Source: Euclidia mi
Taxonomy: Eukaryota; Arthropoda; Insecta; Lepidoptera; Erebidae
Direction: 5' to 3'
Length of the DNA stretch: 64,000 bases
Assembly (NCBI GenBank): GCA_944739405.2
Contig: OX123197.2
Span: 54,226,047 to 54,290,046, forward strand
A program made the position numbers and the translations under genes. Shown here piece after piece: positions 43,899 through 55,159 of the stretch. The number at the start of each line of letters is the position of its first letter. Within the stretch, counting starts at the first letter, position 1. The notes under the pieces are model-generated. The model saw nothing but the letters and a program-made list of their open reading frames with translations. It ran no database searches and had not been told where the DNA came from.

Positions 43899-44443
43899 AT
43901 ATCAATATAAGATGGGTGCGCGATCTAAGTCGATCACTTGCCCTACACACCGTCTCGCTGATGGTTGTAGTAACTACAATCCTACTTCTCTTTCTACTAT
44001 CCCGCTGGTATTCTTCCTACGGGCTCACTGCACCTGTCTTCTCTCTACGGGCTACAAGCCACGAGCTGCTGGCGCTGTGCCGCTACTAGCCAGCTGCCAC
44101 CCAAGCCTCCGTTCCTGCCTACGAGCTCCTACAGCCAGGCCACGGACGCCTGAGCCTGACCGCTCGGCCCACAGCGGCTGCACCGCCTGAGACCCCGCTC
44201 AGCCTGAACCTCGATCACAGAGCTGCCTGCGCAGCGCACCTTGGCGAGCTCATCGGCGACCCTACGAGCCGCTACCCTGCGAGCGTCGGAGAGCAGCAGG
44301 AGTCTACGCTCCAGCCCTCAGGCCAGTGCTTACCTAGTTCGGTCATACTGTATGTAAGCGGTAGTGAGACATAATAAAGAACCTGTTCAGCCTAGCAGTG
44401 TTTCTCTCGAATCCCGACATCCTACATGAGATCCTCCGTCTCA
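43899..44443 (+). repeat. Gypsy 3' LTR, second part
   Basis: Continues the Gypsy LTR after the BEL-2 target site, through GGGTGCGCGATCTAAGTCG to CTCCGTCTCA. It has a 36-bp block (CTTACCTAGTTCGGTCATAC...) missing from the 5' LTR. Confidence 0.93.
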
Positions 44444-44936
44444 GCTCAATCAATGCGCAATAATGGATTTTCAACTAAATTTACACAACCATAGAATGAA
44501 AGCAAAATATCCCGCGCGCGGCGTTCTGAATTAAAACTTGATGACATCTGAAATTTTGTTTTTTGCTACGGATTTTTTTTAAATATTTTATACTTTGTCA
44601 GAAACTTATAATAATTTATAATAAAATACCATACATTATGTAATAACAAGTGTATATTTCACGCGAAAATATTTTATTAATTTATACGCCAAGATAAATA
44701 TATTTATTGTGAAAAATACTAAATTGATTAGACAGAATAGGACAAATCTTGAACAAAAAAGTACATAAATGTAATAATTATTTCATCTATTTTCAGTTCG
44801 AAACTCTTATTTCAATAATATTTCTTTTTATTAATGGATTATTATTATTATATTTATGTACCTATGTGCTTTATCGAAAGTGTAAATAAAATTTGCCAAG
44901 ATAAATATATTGTAATAAAAAAGTGCAAAAACTATT

Positions 44937-45400
44937 AGGCAGAATAGAAGAAACATTGATAAATAAAATAGGATTGTTTCTTTTGCGTAGTATGTGTAGG
45001 GTAAGACTGATTGATAGAATTCCAAATGCAACTATACGAAAGAGCAGTGGACTGAAAGAAGATGTGGTGACAAGGATTGAGAAAGGAATGCTTAGGTGGT
45101 TTGGACACGTGGAGCGAATGAGTGAAGAAAGAATGACGAATCAGATATATAAGGCAAATGTGTGTGGGCAAGTTGGTCGCGGCAGCCCTCGGCGGACATT
45201 CTTCGACCAAATTGGAGACATCCTAAGAAACGGAAAGGTCCGAAGTACCCGCAACCGGCGAGCATGTATGAAAAGAGTAATGAGCGTAGAGGAAGCGCGT
45301 GAGGTTTGTAAGGATAGGAGCAAGTGGCGTTCTGTTGTCTCTGCCTACCCCGACGGGAAAAAGGCGTGAGTATATGTATGTATGTATGTATGTATGCTTT
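44937..45400 (+). mobile_element. LINE-C 3' part with open C-terminal frame
   Basis: The frame to 45369 reads LFLLRSMCRVRLIDRIPNAT, VVTRIEKGMLRWFGHVERMS, GRGSPRRTFFDQIGDIL, then TRNRRACMKRVMSVEEAREV and SKWRSVVSAYPDGKKA to its stop. The tail ends GGCGTGAGTATATGTATGTA with TATG repeats. This is the C-terminal end of an RTE/R1-like LINE protein. It is the best-preserved of three copies (others 18885-19241, 62185-62427). Confidence 0.85.
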
Positions 45401-45800
45401 TTTATTTCATAGATTTTCTTTTTATTTGTGCTGCATGTTATTATTTTTATTTAATTGTAATTTTAAGTACTTACAATTGTTTTATTCTAAAGTTAATTTA
45501 ATACTGTAAAATGCTATCCTAAAAAGTATATGTATAAAATAATGTTATATTTGAACTATTTTCAGTTTGAAAGTCTATAGGTCTGTTTAAATATTATTGT
45601 GATAAAAAGGATATTTTTTTTGTTTCACGTATTTATACATCGATAAAATTTAAAATGAACGGACCATTCATATCAATACAGGTACATAATACCTATGTAT
45701 ATTTCACTCTAATAATTTTTTCTAAAGAACTATAAGTTCAAAAAAGTTGACACAGTGAAACGATTAATAACGATATTATGATGTTAAAAATATTAATGTT

Positions 45801-46120
45801 ACTAAAAATCTTCCGTCCGCCATCTTAGATTCCCAAATAGATGTCATTTTTGTGATTAAAATCCATGAAAACCCCGAAAATGACACCCATATTAATTTTA
45901 TTAAAAATGTCCCGTCCGCCATCTTGGATTCCCAAATAGTTGTCATTTTCGTGATTAGACTGCATGAAAACCCCGAAAATGATTCCCATAATTTTTTTCA
46001 AATGTGTCGTCCGCCATCTTAGATTCTTAAATAGATATCATTTTCGTGATCAGAATCCATGAAAACCCCGAAAATGATACCCATATTATTTTTATTAAAA
46101 ATGTCCCGTCCGCCATCTTG
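45801..46120 (+). repeat. 97-bp tandem array, about 3.3 units
   Basis: Units start CCGTCCGCCATCTT(A/G)GATTC near 45812, 45911, 46007 and 46104. Each contains GTCATTTTCGTGAT and CATGAAAACCCCGAAAATGA. Divergence between units is modest (a few per cent to about 10%). No coding frame. Confidence 0.9.
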
Positions 46121-46660
46121 TGAATGTAGAAACTAAAAACTTCTCCCGTGAGAATTTTGTGACACACATGCGCGCGCATCCTAAACTTTCACTGTCATCA
46201 TTTTTTCATAACGCGCCTAAAGAAGTGTAACTTAAACAATACAAACTCGCTTAGGCAGAATAGGACAAACCTTGAACAAAAAGTATTATTAACCTCTTTT
46301 CAGTTTGAACGTCTGTGGGTCTGTAACCGTAAATTAAAAAGCAATATTTTATACGTATACGATGCTATGCATGTGTGTGTGCCAAATGTATGGTAGTAGT
46401 GGTAACGTTTATTTTCATTAAATCATATATTTCTAATGCATATTTTATAAAAAAAACTCTGTACACCTACTACATGTAAGCAATAAATGTGCCAAATTTC
46501 ATAATCCTCCATTCGCATTTCTCGTAAAAAGGGATCACAAAATTTCGCTTCACGAATTAATATATAGATGATATTAAAATGGTTGAGTGACCTCATACCC
46601 CATAGATGCGTGAACTGGTAAATAAATGAAAACATCGCGAATCCCTGTTTAATTAACTTA

Positions 46661-48014
46661 GGGCCGATTTTTCAATCCTCAGATAAACAACCAGATAGTA
46701 TTTATTCTGAGGATAGCGTAATATTGCGTTTTTCAATGGTCAGATAGGGTTTATTCGTCGAATAAATGACCAAACTAAGGAATAACTTTAACTGCCCGAT
46801 CCTCCGTCAGATAACCGCTTATTTGACTGTTAAGTTGACGTTGAGATACATTTGGTTGGATTTTGGGCGTGGTATTACGAAATATGGACAATATGGTCAT
46901 TTTTCATATTTTTGACGACGCAAAAATCGAAGAGTAGGCTATTATAAACGAATAGGTATATTAATCGACCTAGAAGGTGATAAAGAATAGTAAGACCGCG
47001 TGGCGATCATTTTAATACCTACATAGGTATATTGGATTCAGTGGAGAGCTGATATTATGAAATAGTAAAACAAATCAGATAGCATGTATTTCAAACATTT
47101 ATTCTACTTAATACACACATTTATGGCATAAAAATACAGACTTATATTTTCAAAAACGAATTACATCTTAAATACCTAGGTAAGTACTAACTCACTATTT
47201 CACTAAAGACTAATTTACAATTATTCAACTACCAAAATTTACATCATAATACTATTTAACAGTAATATATTATTACGTTCATAAGTCTTAAATGGTACTT
47301 AAATGTAAAGGTGTCCTGTTATGTTAAAACAGATGCCCAAAATTCTTTCTTTGGTCATGCTGGGAGCGTTGGCTCGTTTTTGAAGAGACGATTTCTGACT
47401 AGACTAGACTCTCGTATTTAAGCTTTAATTTTTGCCACTAACGGTTATTTGTAGACACAACACATGAATTAGAAGCACTTTCTATCTTTCCACGCATATT
47501 CCTTGTCCTGATTAGTTACCGCATCAGTCGTTTTAATTTCTATAATATACTTCTATTTTTCTATTAAACTTACTAGTAGTTGAATGTCTTTAATCTCGCA
47601 TTCAAATTTGAGGAACGCTGGCATTGTTATTATAATATAATTTGATTGAAAACGAACAGCACAACACTCACAAATTCTGCGAAAATACCACAGTCCAAAC
47701 ATACATAAACAAACAGAACCCCAAAATAATGACAACCATCATTATGACAGTTAGAGCAGGACAGGCAATAAAGCTTCTGTTTCCTGTCCTGCTCTGATTT
47801 CCTGTTCTGCTCTTACATGCACTTTTCTGATATATTTGTTTCACCTCTCTGAAGTTAGTGACGGGTACGATGATGTTATTCGGTCAGATAGTTGCCCACG
47901 GAATAAAAGACTATTGAAAAATTGACACAAGTTTAACGGACTGTTATACAGCCCAATAAATTTATCAGTGGAATAGTTATTCATCTCTTTATCTGAAGAT
48001 TGAAAAATCGGCCC
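46661..48014. mobile_element. TIR DNA element, PIF/Harbinger-like ends
   Basis: GGGCCGATTTTTCAATCCTC... at 46661 and its complement ending at 48014 pair over 26 bp with one mismatch. The flanks are TTA on the left and ATA on the right, compatible with a decayed 3-bp TWA target site, hence PIF/Harbinger as a guess. Short CAGATAA/TTATTC motifs recur just inside both ends. No intact transposase frame was found in 1354 bp; it may be a non-autonomous derivative. Confidence 0.75.
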
Positions 48015-48363
48015 ATAGCCAGATATAAAATGACGATGCGTGAATAAATGCACGCATGTCAGCACGCGTTCATATTGCACGCATCGCACGCATTGGGCGT
48101 TCTCGCACGCCATCGCTGTAAGTTTGATTAATATTTGATATTAATGCCATTATTACTTTGTAAGCTCTTTCGAGAGCAGCAGCTGTCTACTTATGTCAAT
48201 AAGATCTTGTTTTTTCTAGGATAGGTAACCATTTTATATCTAGGTATAGTAGCTATCTTGTAGGTAGAAGAGCCTTGCTAATTTCAGCATGAATGTGCTG
48301 ACTTGACGAGGAAAGTATTACCCTCTATCAGAATATCGTCATATAGTAATAGTATTTATACCG

Positions 48364-48625
48364 TTATCATCATCATCATCATCATCATCAGTTTTTAACA
48401 GCCTTTAACAGTCCACTGCTGGACTAGGCCTCACCTTTGAAAGGAGGAATTGGCCTACTATACCACGCTGGCCAAACGGGTAGATATAGGGTTTGTATCA
48501 AGTTTTCCTTCTCTTACAGTGCTGTTTTCTGCATAATATACTCTCTCTGTCGGCTTTTACGACACCCGTGGGATGATATGGGGTGGTAACATTCCGTATT
48601 CTTAATCCGTCACCACACGGACACG
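48364..48625 (-). mobile_element. short LINE-tail element, copy 2, with 8-bp target duplication
   Basis: Matches 34502-34735 along its length. TTATACCG flanks it at 48356-48363 and 48626-48633. The 3' end (minus strand) is a GATGATGATG run longer than in copy 1. Confidence 0.88.
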
Positions 48626-48689
48626 TTATACCGAAATAGTAATAGAATATGTACCGTAGTATCCTTTCATTCTCCCCAATCCCGATACT

Positions 48690-48805
48690 TCTCATTCCTT
48701 TTTCCATTTCAAAAGCTGGAAACGCACTTGCGGCTCCTTGTTATCTGGGCGGATCAAAATTAGCCTATGTTCGACAGCGGACGTCTTTTGGCTGTGGTGT
48801 TAATG
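48690..48805 (+). repeat. LINE/SINE tail fragment
   Basis: TTTTTCCATTTCAAAAGCTG, GCACTTGCGGCTCC and CCTATGTTCGACAGCGGACG resemble moth repeat tails; the last block matches the GAAAGCCTATGTCCAACAGTGG end at 57655. Low-quality match. Confidence 0.4.
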
Positions 48806-49525
48806 ATAAAATAAATAATTGGGCCAGACCTCACTCACGCAACCAAACTCAAAATGGCGGGTAGGTACTGCTTATACCGGACTGTGATGGGACCATGTAA
48901 GACTCTCGAAAAAAGCTTGCCCAACGTATTAAGACCCTTGGGTGTAAAGTCACACGAATCTACCACAATTTAATTCTGAGAAGTGCACGTGGATTCTGCG
49001 CTGCCTCCACGGCCTACTACTGTTACAGTGAAGAGCAAGCCTTTGGAGTGGCGTTTGCAGGTTATACCATACGGAGGCTGTAGATTGTCATGCGTCTTCC
49101 GATACTCAGACCTATTAGGAAGAGAGCGAAGCCGCTTCTTCTTACGTACCGCCATCTATTTGCTCACCACTCTCATTACTGCCTTGCAGATCCGTTGAGT
49201 CAAGCTCAGTTAAGCTAAAACCAGCAGTAGTTTCAGTATTCATTTGCAAACATTTTCTTATTTTCTTATATTATAAAACTAAAGAACTGTGTGAAAGTCA
49301 ACATGTGGTTCAGAAAAGATATTTTAAATCCGCTGCAATCAAGTAAGAATATTTAAAGTAGCTACCATCAATCTTAGCTTCAAGTCTAATTAGAAAAAGC
49401 TTGGCAGACGAAAATAATAAAAGATTTCTAGTTTTTAGTCTTAAAATAAAAAGTCTGTTTGCAGAGAACAGCTGTCGAATTAAAAGCCAATTTATGGCGT
49501 AACATTTAAAGTATCAGAAGCAGCT

Positions 49526-49815
49526 ATAGCCTAGTGTACAAAACCACACACTGCTATGCCAAGCGTCTCGGGTTCGGATCCTCGACGTACACCAGTGACT
49601 TTTCGAAGTTAACTGCGTATAAGGTAAATGGTTGATTATCACTTGCTTAACTGAAACCTGCATGTCTGCGAGTTCTCCATAGTGTTCTCGAAATACATGT
49701 GTAGTCAGCCAACCCGCTCTTGGCCAGTGTGGTGGACTACCGCTTTACTTTTCTCATAGCGAGTAGAGGACTAAGTCCAACAGTGGGACAGTTTATTGGG
49801 CTGATGATATTTCAA
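49526..49815 (+). mobile_element. tRNA-derived SINE, third family
   Basis: The head TATAGCCTAGTGTA (A-box-like) and CTCGGGTTCGGATCC (B-box-like) are followed by a body (GTGACTTTTCGAAGTTAA, GATTATCACTTGCTTAA). The tail GCCAGTGTGGTGGACTA...AGTCCAACAGTGGGAC ends GGGCTGATGAT, as in the 34502 and 48364 LINE tails. A second, 3'-truncated copy lies at 57826-57935. Confidence 0.65.
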
Positions 49816-49819
49816 GCAG

Positions 49820-51010
49820 TTACCTCATCATCTAGCGTTGCTCCTAGTATCGTGGGTTTGATCTTCACATGAGGATAATATTATAATGTTGATACACCAA
49901 TTATTGTTTCGAGTTTCGGTGATTTTTGTATCCGGTGAGTGGACTTTCTTAAAGTACTGTTTTAGTTCAACATATTATTTATTCCAGTGCGGGACTTGTT
50001 TACCTTAAATAGAAAAAATAAGCTTACTGTGTAGCTCAACGGTAACGTTACGATTGCCAGCGATTCCGTTTTAATTTTCTCAATCGTTGCAAATGTTCAT
50101 CCTTTCATAGGTTTTCCAGATTTGGTAACCGAATAGGTCGCATGGGGCCAAATGGATGCATATGGTTGCCGAGCAACGATTGTTGAGTTTCTTGACTTAG
50201 ATCAAACAAAGCATTTTTATATTCCAGTCTTAAGTTCGTGGAAAGCTAATCGAACACGTTTGGCGACTGAAGCGGCGAGGCACAGTTAGTATTTATTTTG
50301 AAATTGTCTGTTGCGCAGTGACTCACGCTTACATTCTGCTCAAAAATTGCAATTGTTTTGATGCAATCATAAAACGTAGTGAAGAACCTACATGATAAAT
50401 GACGATAGGGTCCCATTCATACAATACTTTAAAAACACCCGACGACATGTGCACTGTTGATAAAACTGTTACTCTAACAACGTATGCAAAAAATACAGCA
50501 AAAAGGCAGTTGATATTGTATCGTAGTTCGCGTGCGATCTCCTGGTTAAAAAGTTTTAACGAGGATCATGGGTACCAACTAAATTGGCTTCGGGCCCTCA
50601 AACTTGTCTGGTGGTTTTGCTCCTAGTTTAGACCAAATTTAATGCGATACTCTACTGTGTAGTTTTAATCAGCTGTGCAACAGATAGTTCACCATATAAC
50701 TACATTTTAGGTAACAAGTTTCAATTCCTATTTTCTGGTGTTGGCTCTGTCGTTTAAACTAATGTTTTCCTAATGTCTAGATGGCAAAATCAGCCCTGTA
50801 TAGGTATAAAATGTTACACTGCGGGGCAGGAGCCTAGGCACCCACAGTTTCTCATTCGATCTGTCGGTGCATAAATATATTGGCCCAGTTAAAAGCTCTA
50901 AACAATATCTCATTGTAATTTCAGATAATCTTTTAATGAAAATAGAAATAATCCTGTGTAAAACGAACCCAAAGAAAAACGCAAGAATAAGATGCCTGGA
51001 TCTAATTTAT
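49820..51010. other. non-coding DNA
   Basis: No gene recognised. TGTAGCTCAACGG at 50031-50043 matches the A-box consensus (TAGCTCAACGG) but no B-box follows, so it is at most a SINE scrap. Confidence 0.4.
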
Positions 51011-51016
51011 AATTAA

Positions 51017-51205
51017 CTAGCTGACCCGGCAAACGTTGTTTTGCATTTTTTTTTTTTTTTTTTTTTGTAAAATAGATGTTGGCCGATTCTCATAGATACC
51101 GGATAAGCACAAAAAATTTCATCAAAATCGGTCAAGCCGTTTCAGAGGAGTATGGGAACGAAAACTGTGACACGAGAATTTTATATATTAGATGGACAGG
51201 CAAGT
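51017..51205 (+). repeat. ACTAGCTGACCCGGC dispersed repeat
   Basis: Starts ACTAGCTGACCCGGCAAACG, has a poly(T) run at 51046-51066, then AAAATTTCATCAAAATCGGT and GAATTTTATATATTAGATGG. This is a widespread moth repeat type, also represented at 60657 and 62838. Confidence 0.6.
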
Positions 51206-51209
51206 GATA

Positions 51210-51990
51210 TCAAACATTTAGTTTAGACCAGTCTTAATGGATGATTATGGTTAAGTGTGAAGGTAAACTAATGCCAATAGGAAGAGAAAAAAATAAACCA
51301 TTTTTAGTCAAACATAAATGAAACTCTCTGGAACACATAATGCATGAAATTGCACATCAACACGCTTTCCAGAAAATACAGAAACCACCCAAAACAAGGA
51401 TGTTCTCATTCCATGTTCGTATAAAAACTAGTTACACAGATCCATCTTGTTGCTCGCAAGCTTCACTTTACATCAGAAATTAGGTTATGTGTAGATTAAA
51501 TGGCGTTCAAACTGGGTACAACCAGTTCAATCCGGTTAAAAGCATTTATAATTGGATAAAAACAGTGTAATATTGTAAGTAGTAGTTGTTTAATTTGAGT
51601 TTGATGGAGAACACGAGTTCAGATTGCGATTCTAGTTTCTTTAGTAAGTTTTGAACTTTATATTGTACCATAAAATGATATACAACGGTTGCCAGTTGGT
51701 CAAGGGTGAAATAATTCTATAGAGTTAGAAACTTTGCAATGTTTTTAATGTTTTGCAATATAATTAACATTTTTTATATTTACGTAATAACTTTTTTATT
51801 TTTCTCAACATATGTTTAGTTAAATTGAGGTGTCAAAATACAAGATTTATCGAAATTCATGAATTTCCAGATAGTCTTCAACACTAATTTGCACTAATAT
51901 TGAAGTTGTAGTAACATTGTTACTGTTTGCTTCGTGAGTATTATCGAAGAGAGTAACGTCATTTTCGAGAGAGTTTCCTATTAGGAGGGA
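51210..51990. other. non-coding DNA
   Basis: No gene, RNA or repeat recognised. AT-rich. Confidence 0.4.
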
Positions 51991-52013
51991 AACAAAAATA
52001 TAAATGTCTTTTT

Positions 52014-52058
52014 TACCAAACGAGTGTTCTCTGTTGCAAAGAGAACACTCGTTTGGTA
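52014..52058. repeat. perfect 19-bp hairpin with 7-nt loop
   Basis: TACCAAACGAGTGTTCTCT at 52014-52032 has its exact reverse complement at 52040-52058, around GTTGCAA. The stem is too short and too perfect for a usual animal pre-microRNA. It could be a tiny fold-back or a site where a transposon end lies as a palindrome. Confidence 0.85.
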
Positions 52059-52079
52059 TACATACGTACATTATTTCCG

Positions 52080-52960
52080 AAATATAATATCATCTTTCTA
52101 TTGGTGGTTTTTCGAGTACGGTTTTTCTCCACTCTGTACTTAAAGTTAACTTGACTAAGTACGACACACCTGAAGCATTTCTATTTTAGGAAGAAAGTAT
52201 TATAAACTAAAGTACTTTTTAGTTACTTTCCTGGTACATCGAATTATGGAAGTTTTTACCAAGTCGGGTTAAAAGTACCCTAAAAGCAAGAAAGATATGT
52301 CACGATCGTACTTATATTAATAGCACCTTATCTGAGGATGACATTTCGTGTCCTGCGTCGTGGTTAAATATTTACCCGGCTTGAAATGTACTTTATGCGT
52401 TTTTCTCCCTGGTTTACCTTGCTTGTGTTTAAATTAACATTACATATATTATTATGCCTTTTATCTAATCACAGTTGAACATAACAAAATAGGTATTAAT
52501 AATAACCAATTTCAGCACTAAACCCTAACAAATAACTTTATAGCCAATTTATTATCCCAACATACATCGCCTGCAGTCTATAATTTTTTAAGGACACACA
52601 CACACATGGCAGCACATTATCCGTAACGCTAGCCACAAACTGTCTTCCAGGAAGGAAATCGGAACGGCCTGCTGCGTACCTGTGTGCGTAGGCACTTAGA
52701 CTCGTTATGGCCACTTAAGATCGGGTCCTTGCGTCGTCTATTATGCTGCTTGCGACGAACTATAGTGTTAAACGGAATAGGTTATTAAGAGGAATTGACT
52801 GGGTGTATTGTTTACGCTGTGTTATTGTGGCAATGAGACTCTTCTGCTGAAACAAGTTTAAACTATCCTGAGAAGTTCGAAATTCAGTCTATTACAAAAA
52901 GAAATTGCAGCCAATCTCCACTTAAAACCGGTGTATATGAATCACAATGTGTGTAATATG
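52080..52960. other. non-coding DNA
   Basis: No gene is recognised. A slightly GC-richer block at 52610-52770 has no extended frame. The CACACACACA run near 52600 is a short microsatellite. Confidence 0.4.
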
Positions 52961-52969
52961 TTATAGACT

Positions 52970-54545
52970 AGCTTTTGCTCGCTGCTTCGCGCTTTCGCTT
53001 TCTGTTTTTACTCTATTGAAGTGATTCCATTGAAAAAATAAAAGGTTTTACACAAACTCTGAATCCCTTTTCTACCCTCTTAGGGAAATGTTTCCAAAAT
53101 AAATGTCTTTGTGTTCGCTAACGTCATTTGAAACGTGATCCAATAATCAAAATATGAAGTTAATCTCTTGAAGGCATAAAAAGGTTATATGCAAATTATG
53201 AGTCCACTTTTTATCCACTTAGGTTAAGAGTTTCCAAAAAGTCTTTATTAGTGTTCACAAACTTCATTTGAGGAACCAATATGCAAAGTTTGAATTTAAT
53301 CCATTGAAGGAATTGAAAGTTTTATTCAAACTCTGAAAACCTGTTTAACCCGCTAAAGGGAGGTAATTCCAAAAATCGTCTCTTAGTGCGCCGCTACACA
53401 CCTCTAGAAACATACATGGCCAATTTCACCAACTTGTGCTCAGTAGTTTCGACTGTAGCGTGTCTGTCAGTAACGCAAGGATTTTATATATACAGACAGA
53501 TTGAAGTGATTTCATTGAAAAATAAATGGTTTTACACAAACTCTGACTACCTTTTCTACCCTCTTAGGGAAAAAAATTCCAAAATTAATGTCCTTGTGTT
53601 CGCTAACGTCATTTGCGGATCCAATAAACAGAGTATGAAGTTAATCCCTTGAAGGCGTAAAAAGCTTTCATACAAATTCTGACTCCGTTTTTTAACCATT
53701 TAGGGTACGAATTTTCAAAAAGCCTTTCTTAGTGTTCACTAACTTCATTTGAGGAACCAATATACATAGTTTGAAGTCAATCCATCAGAGAGATAAAATT
53801 GAGAGAATAATATGTTTCGTTTCATACACACTTTGGCTCCCTATCTAACTCCCTGAGGGTAGGAATTTTCAAAAAACAAATTCTTAGTGTCCAGTATCGT
53901 TATTTGAGGAACCAACATACAACGTTTAAAGTCAATCCATTAAAGGAATAAAAAGTTTCATATAAACTTTGACCTCTATCTTACCCCCTTAGGTAATTTC
54001 CAAAGAAACAAATTCTTAGTGTTCACTATCATCATTTGAGGAACCAATATATAAAGTTTAAACTCAATCCACTGAAGGAATAATAAGTAACACACTTTGA
54101 CCCCTATCTTAGGCTAGGAATTGAGGTTAATAATTTTCAAAAAATATATTATTATTGTTCACTATCGTCGTTTAAGGAACCAATATACAAAGTTTGAAGT
54201 CAATCCATCAGAGAGATAAAAAGTTACATACAAACTTTGACTCCCTATCTCACCCCCTTAAGGGAGGGATTCCCAGAAAAATAATTCTTAGTGTTCACCA
54301 TCGTCGTTTGATGAACTAATATACAAAGTTTGGAGTCAATCCATTGAAGGAATAAAAAGTTTCATACAAAATTTGACCCCCAGTTTTACCCCTTTAGGGG
54401 TGGAATTTCCAAAATCCTCTCTTAGTGCTACCCTACACTCCTCAAGGAACATACTTGCTAAATTTCATCTTCTTGTGACCAGTAGTTTCGGCAGTAGCGT
54501 GTCTGCCAGTCTGTAAGTAACGCAAGGATATTATATATTAAGAAG
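52970..54545 (+). repeat. higher-order tandem array, about 140-bp units
   Basis: Begins ACTAGCTTTTGCTCGCTGCT. It then holds about nine imperfect units marked by CTTAGTGTTCACTA.C.TC.TTTGAGGAACCAATATACAAAGTTTGAAG-type text (key words GTGTTC, GAGGAACCAATA, AATCCATTGAAGG, CCTTAGGG). Two blocks (to about 53505 and 53506-54545) each end with the same terminal module (GTAGCGTGTCTG...AACGCAAGGAT...TATATA), so the array has been duplicated as a whole with different unit numbers. Confidence 0.85.
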
Positions 54546-54554
54546 ATAATATGT

Positions 54555-55155
54555 ACTGATATCAAACCCTCTGACCACGGTTTCGGACGCTACCTCTAGT
54601 TTCTCTTAAAATTAGGCAAGTTGAAGTATCCAGATATGATAAACTCGTAGCAAAATCAATTCAGCAAGTTTCCTATGAAGAACGACGGTGCATCGCCGTT
54701 GACGAAAGGCAATGTTGGCCCAAGAACTTTTTGTTTGTCCGGGTCGATTTGGCTGCAGTGCGGAACAATGGGGGAACAGCTCATCTTCATTGTCTTAGAG
54801 GTTGCATCCAAGCCTGTTCGCCTCAGAGCCCGGGGTCAGCTTTGAGTATAAAGTAACAGAGATTTTGCAATAAAAAAATATGTTATGGATAATTGTACTA
54901 TCCTTATGATCTCTGACCACGATTTCAGCCACTACCTCTGGTTTCTCTTAAAATAAGACAGGTTAAAGTATCCAGAAAAGATTAGATCGTCGCAAAACCA
55001 ATTCAGGCATTTTTGTGAAGAACGATGGTGTAACGATTACAGACGAAAGCCAATGTCTTTGCCCAAGAGCTTTTCTGCGTTTTTGTGTGGTGTGGGATAG
55101 TTCATCATCAACTTCCTAGCGCTGCTTTGAGTTTATCGCTACAGAGATTTGGAAA
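54555..55155 (+). repeat. diverged tandem duplication, about 345-bp offset
   Basis: 54560-54870 and 54905-55155 share CTCTGACCACG.TTTC, CACTACCTCTGGTTTCTCTTAAAAT, AAGTATCCAGA, CAATTCAG and AAGAACGA.GGTG in order. The first copy has an inserted piece of the GGTTGCATCCAAG repeat (about 54790-54835). The sequence is non-coding. Confidence 0.75.
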
Positions 55156-55159
55156 AATC

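Larger units (their letters stand above)
27574..44443 (+). mobile_element. Gypsy LTR retrotransposon carrying nested insertions
   Basis: 5' LTR at 27574-28208; 3' LTR split into 36822-36947 and 43899-44443 by BEL-2. Gag, protease, RT/RNase H and integrase lie between, in Gypsy order. GCTC flanks both ends (27570-27573 and 44444-44447), a 4-bp duplication; AGCTC is possible if the boundary moves by one base. A TIR transposon (31984-36137) interrupts the integrase. Removing both insertions leaves a Gypsy of about 5.8 kb. It has several nonsense and frameshift mutations and no envelope-like frame. Confidence 0.92.
44630..46340 (+). repeat. region of related AT-rich blocks with CAGAATAGGACAAA and TTTTCAGTT motifs
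   Basis: Blocks around 44735-44815, 45545-45590 and 46250-46320 share GGCAGAATAGGACAAAyCTTGAAC and TTTCAGTTyGAA...CTGTaGGTCTGT. A LINE-C tail is inserted at 44937-45400, cutting the motif AGGCAGAATAG. The class of this repeat is unknown. Confidence 0.5.

Noticed and set aside
48983..49198. 71-codon plus-strand frame in a slightly GC-richer stretch
   Set aside because: No recognised family, no splice context that can be judged, and similar length to chance frames here.
52014..52058. microRNA precursor
   Set aside because: Stem is only 19 bp and perfectly paired with no flanking stem extension; kept as a hairpin only.
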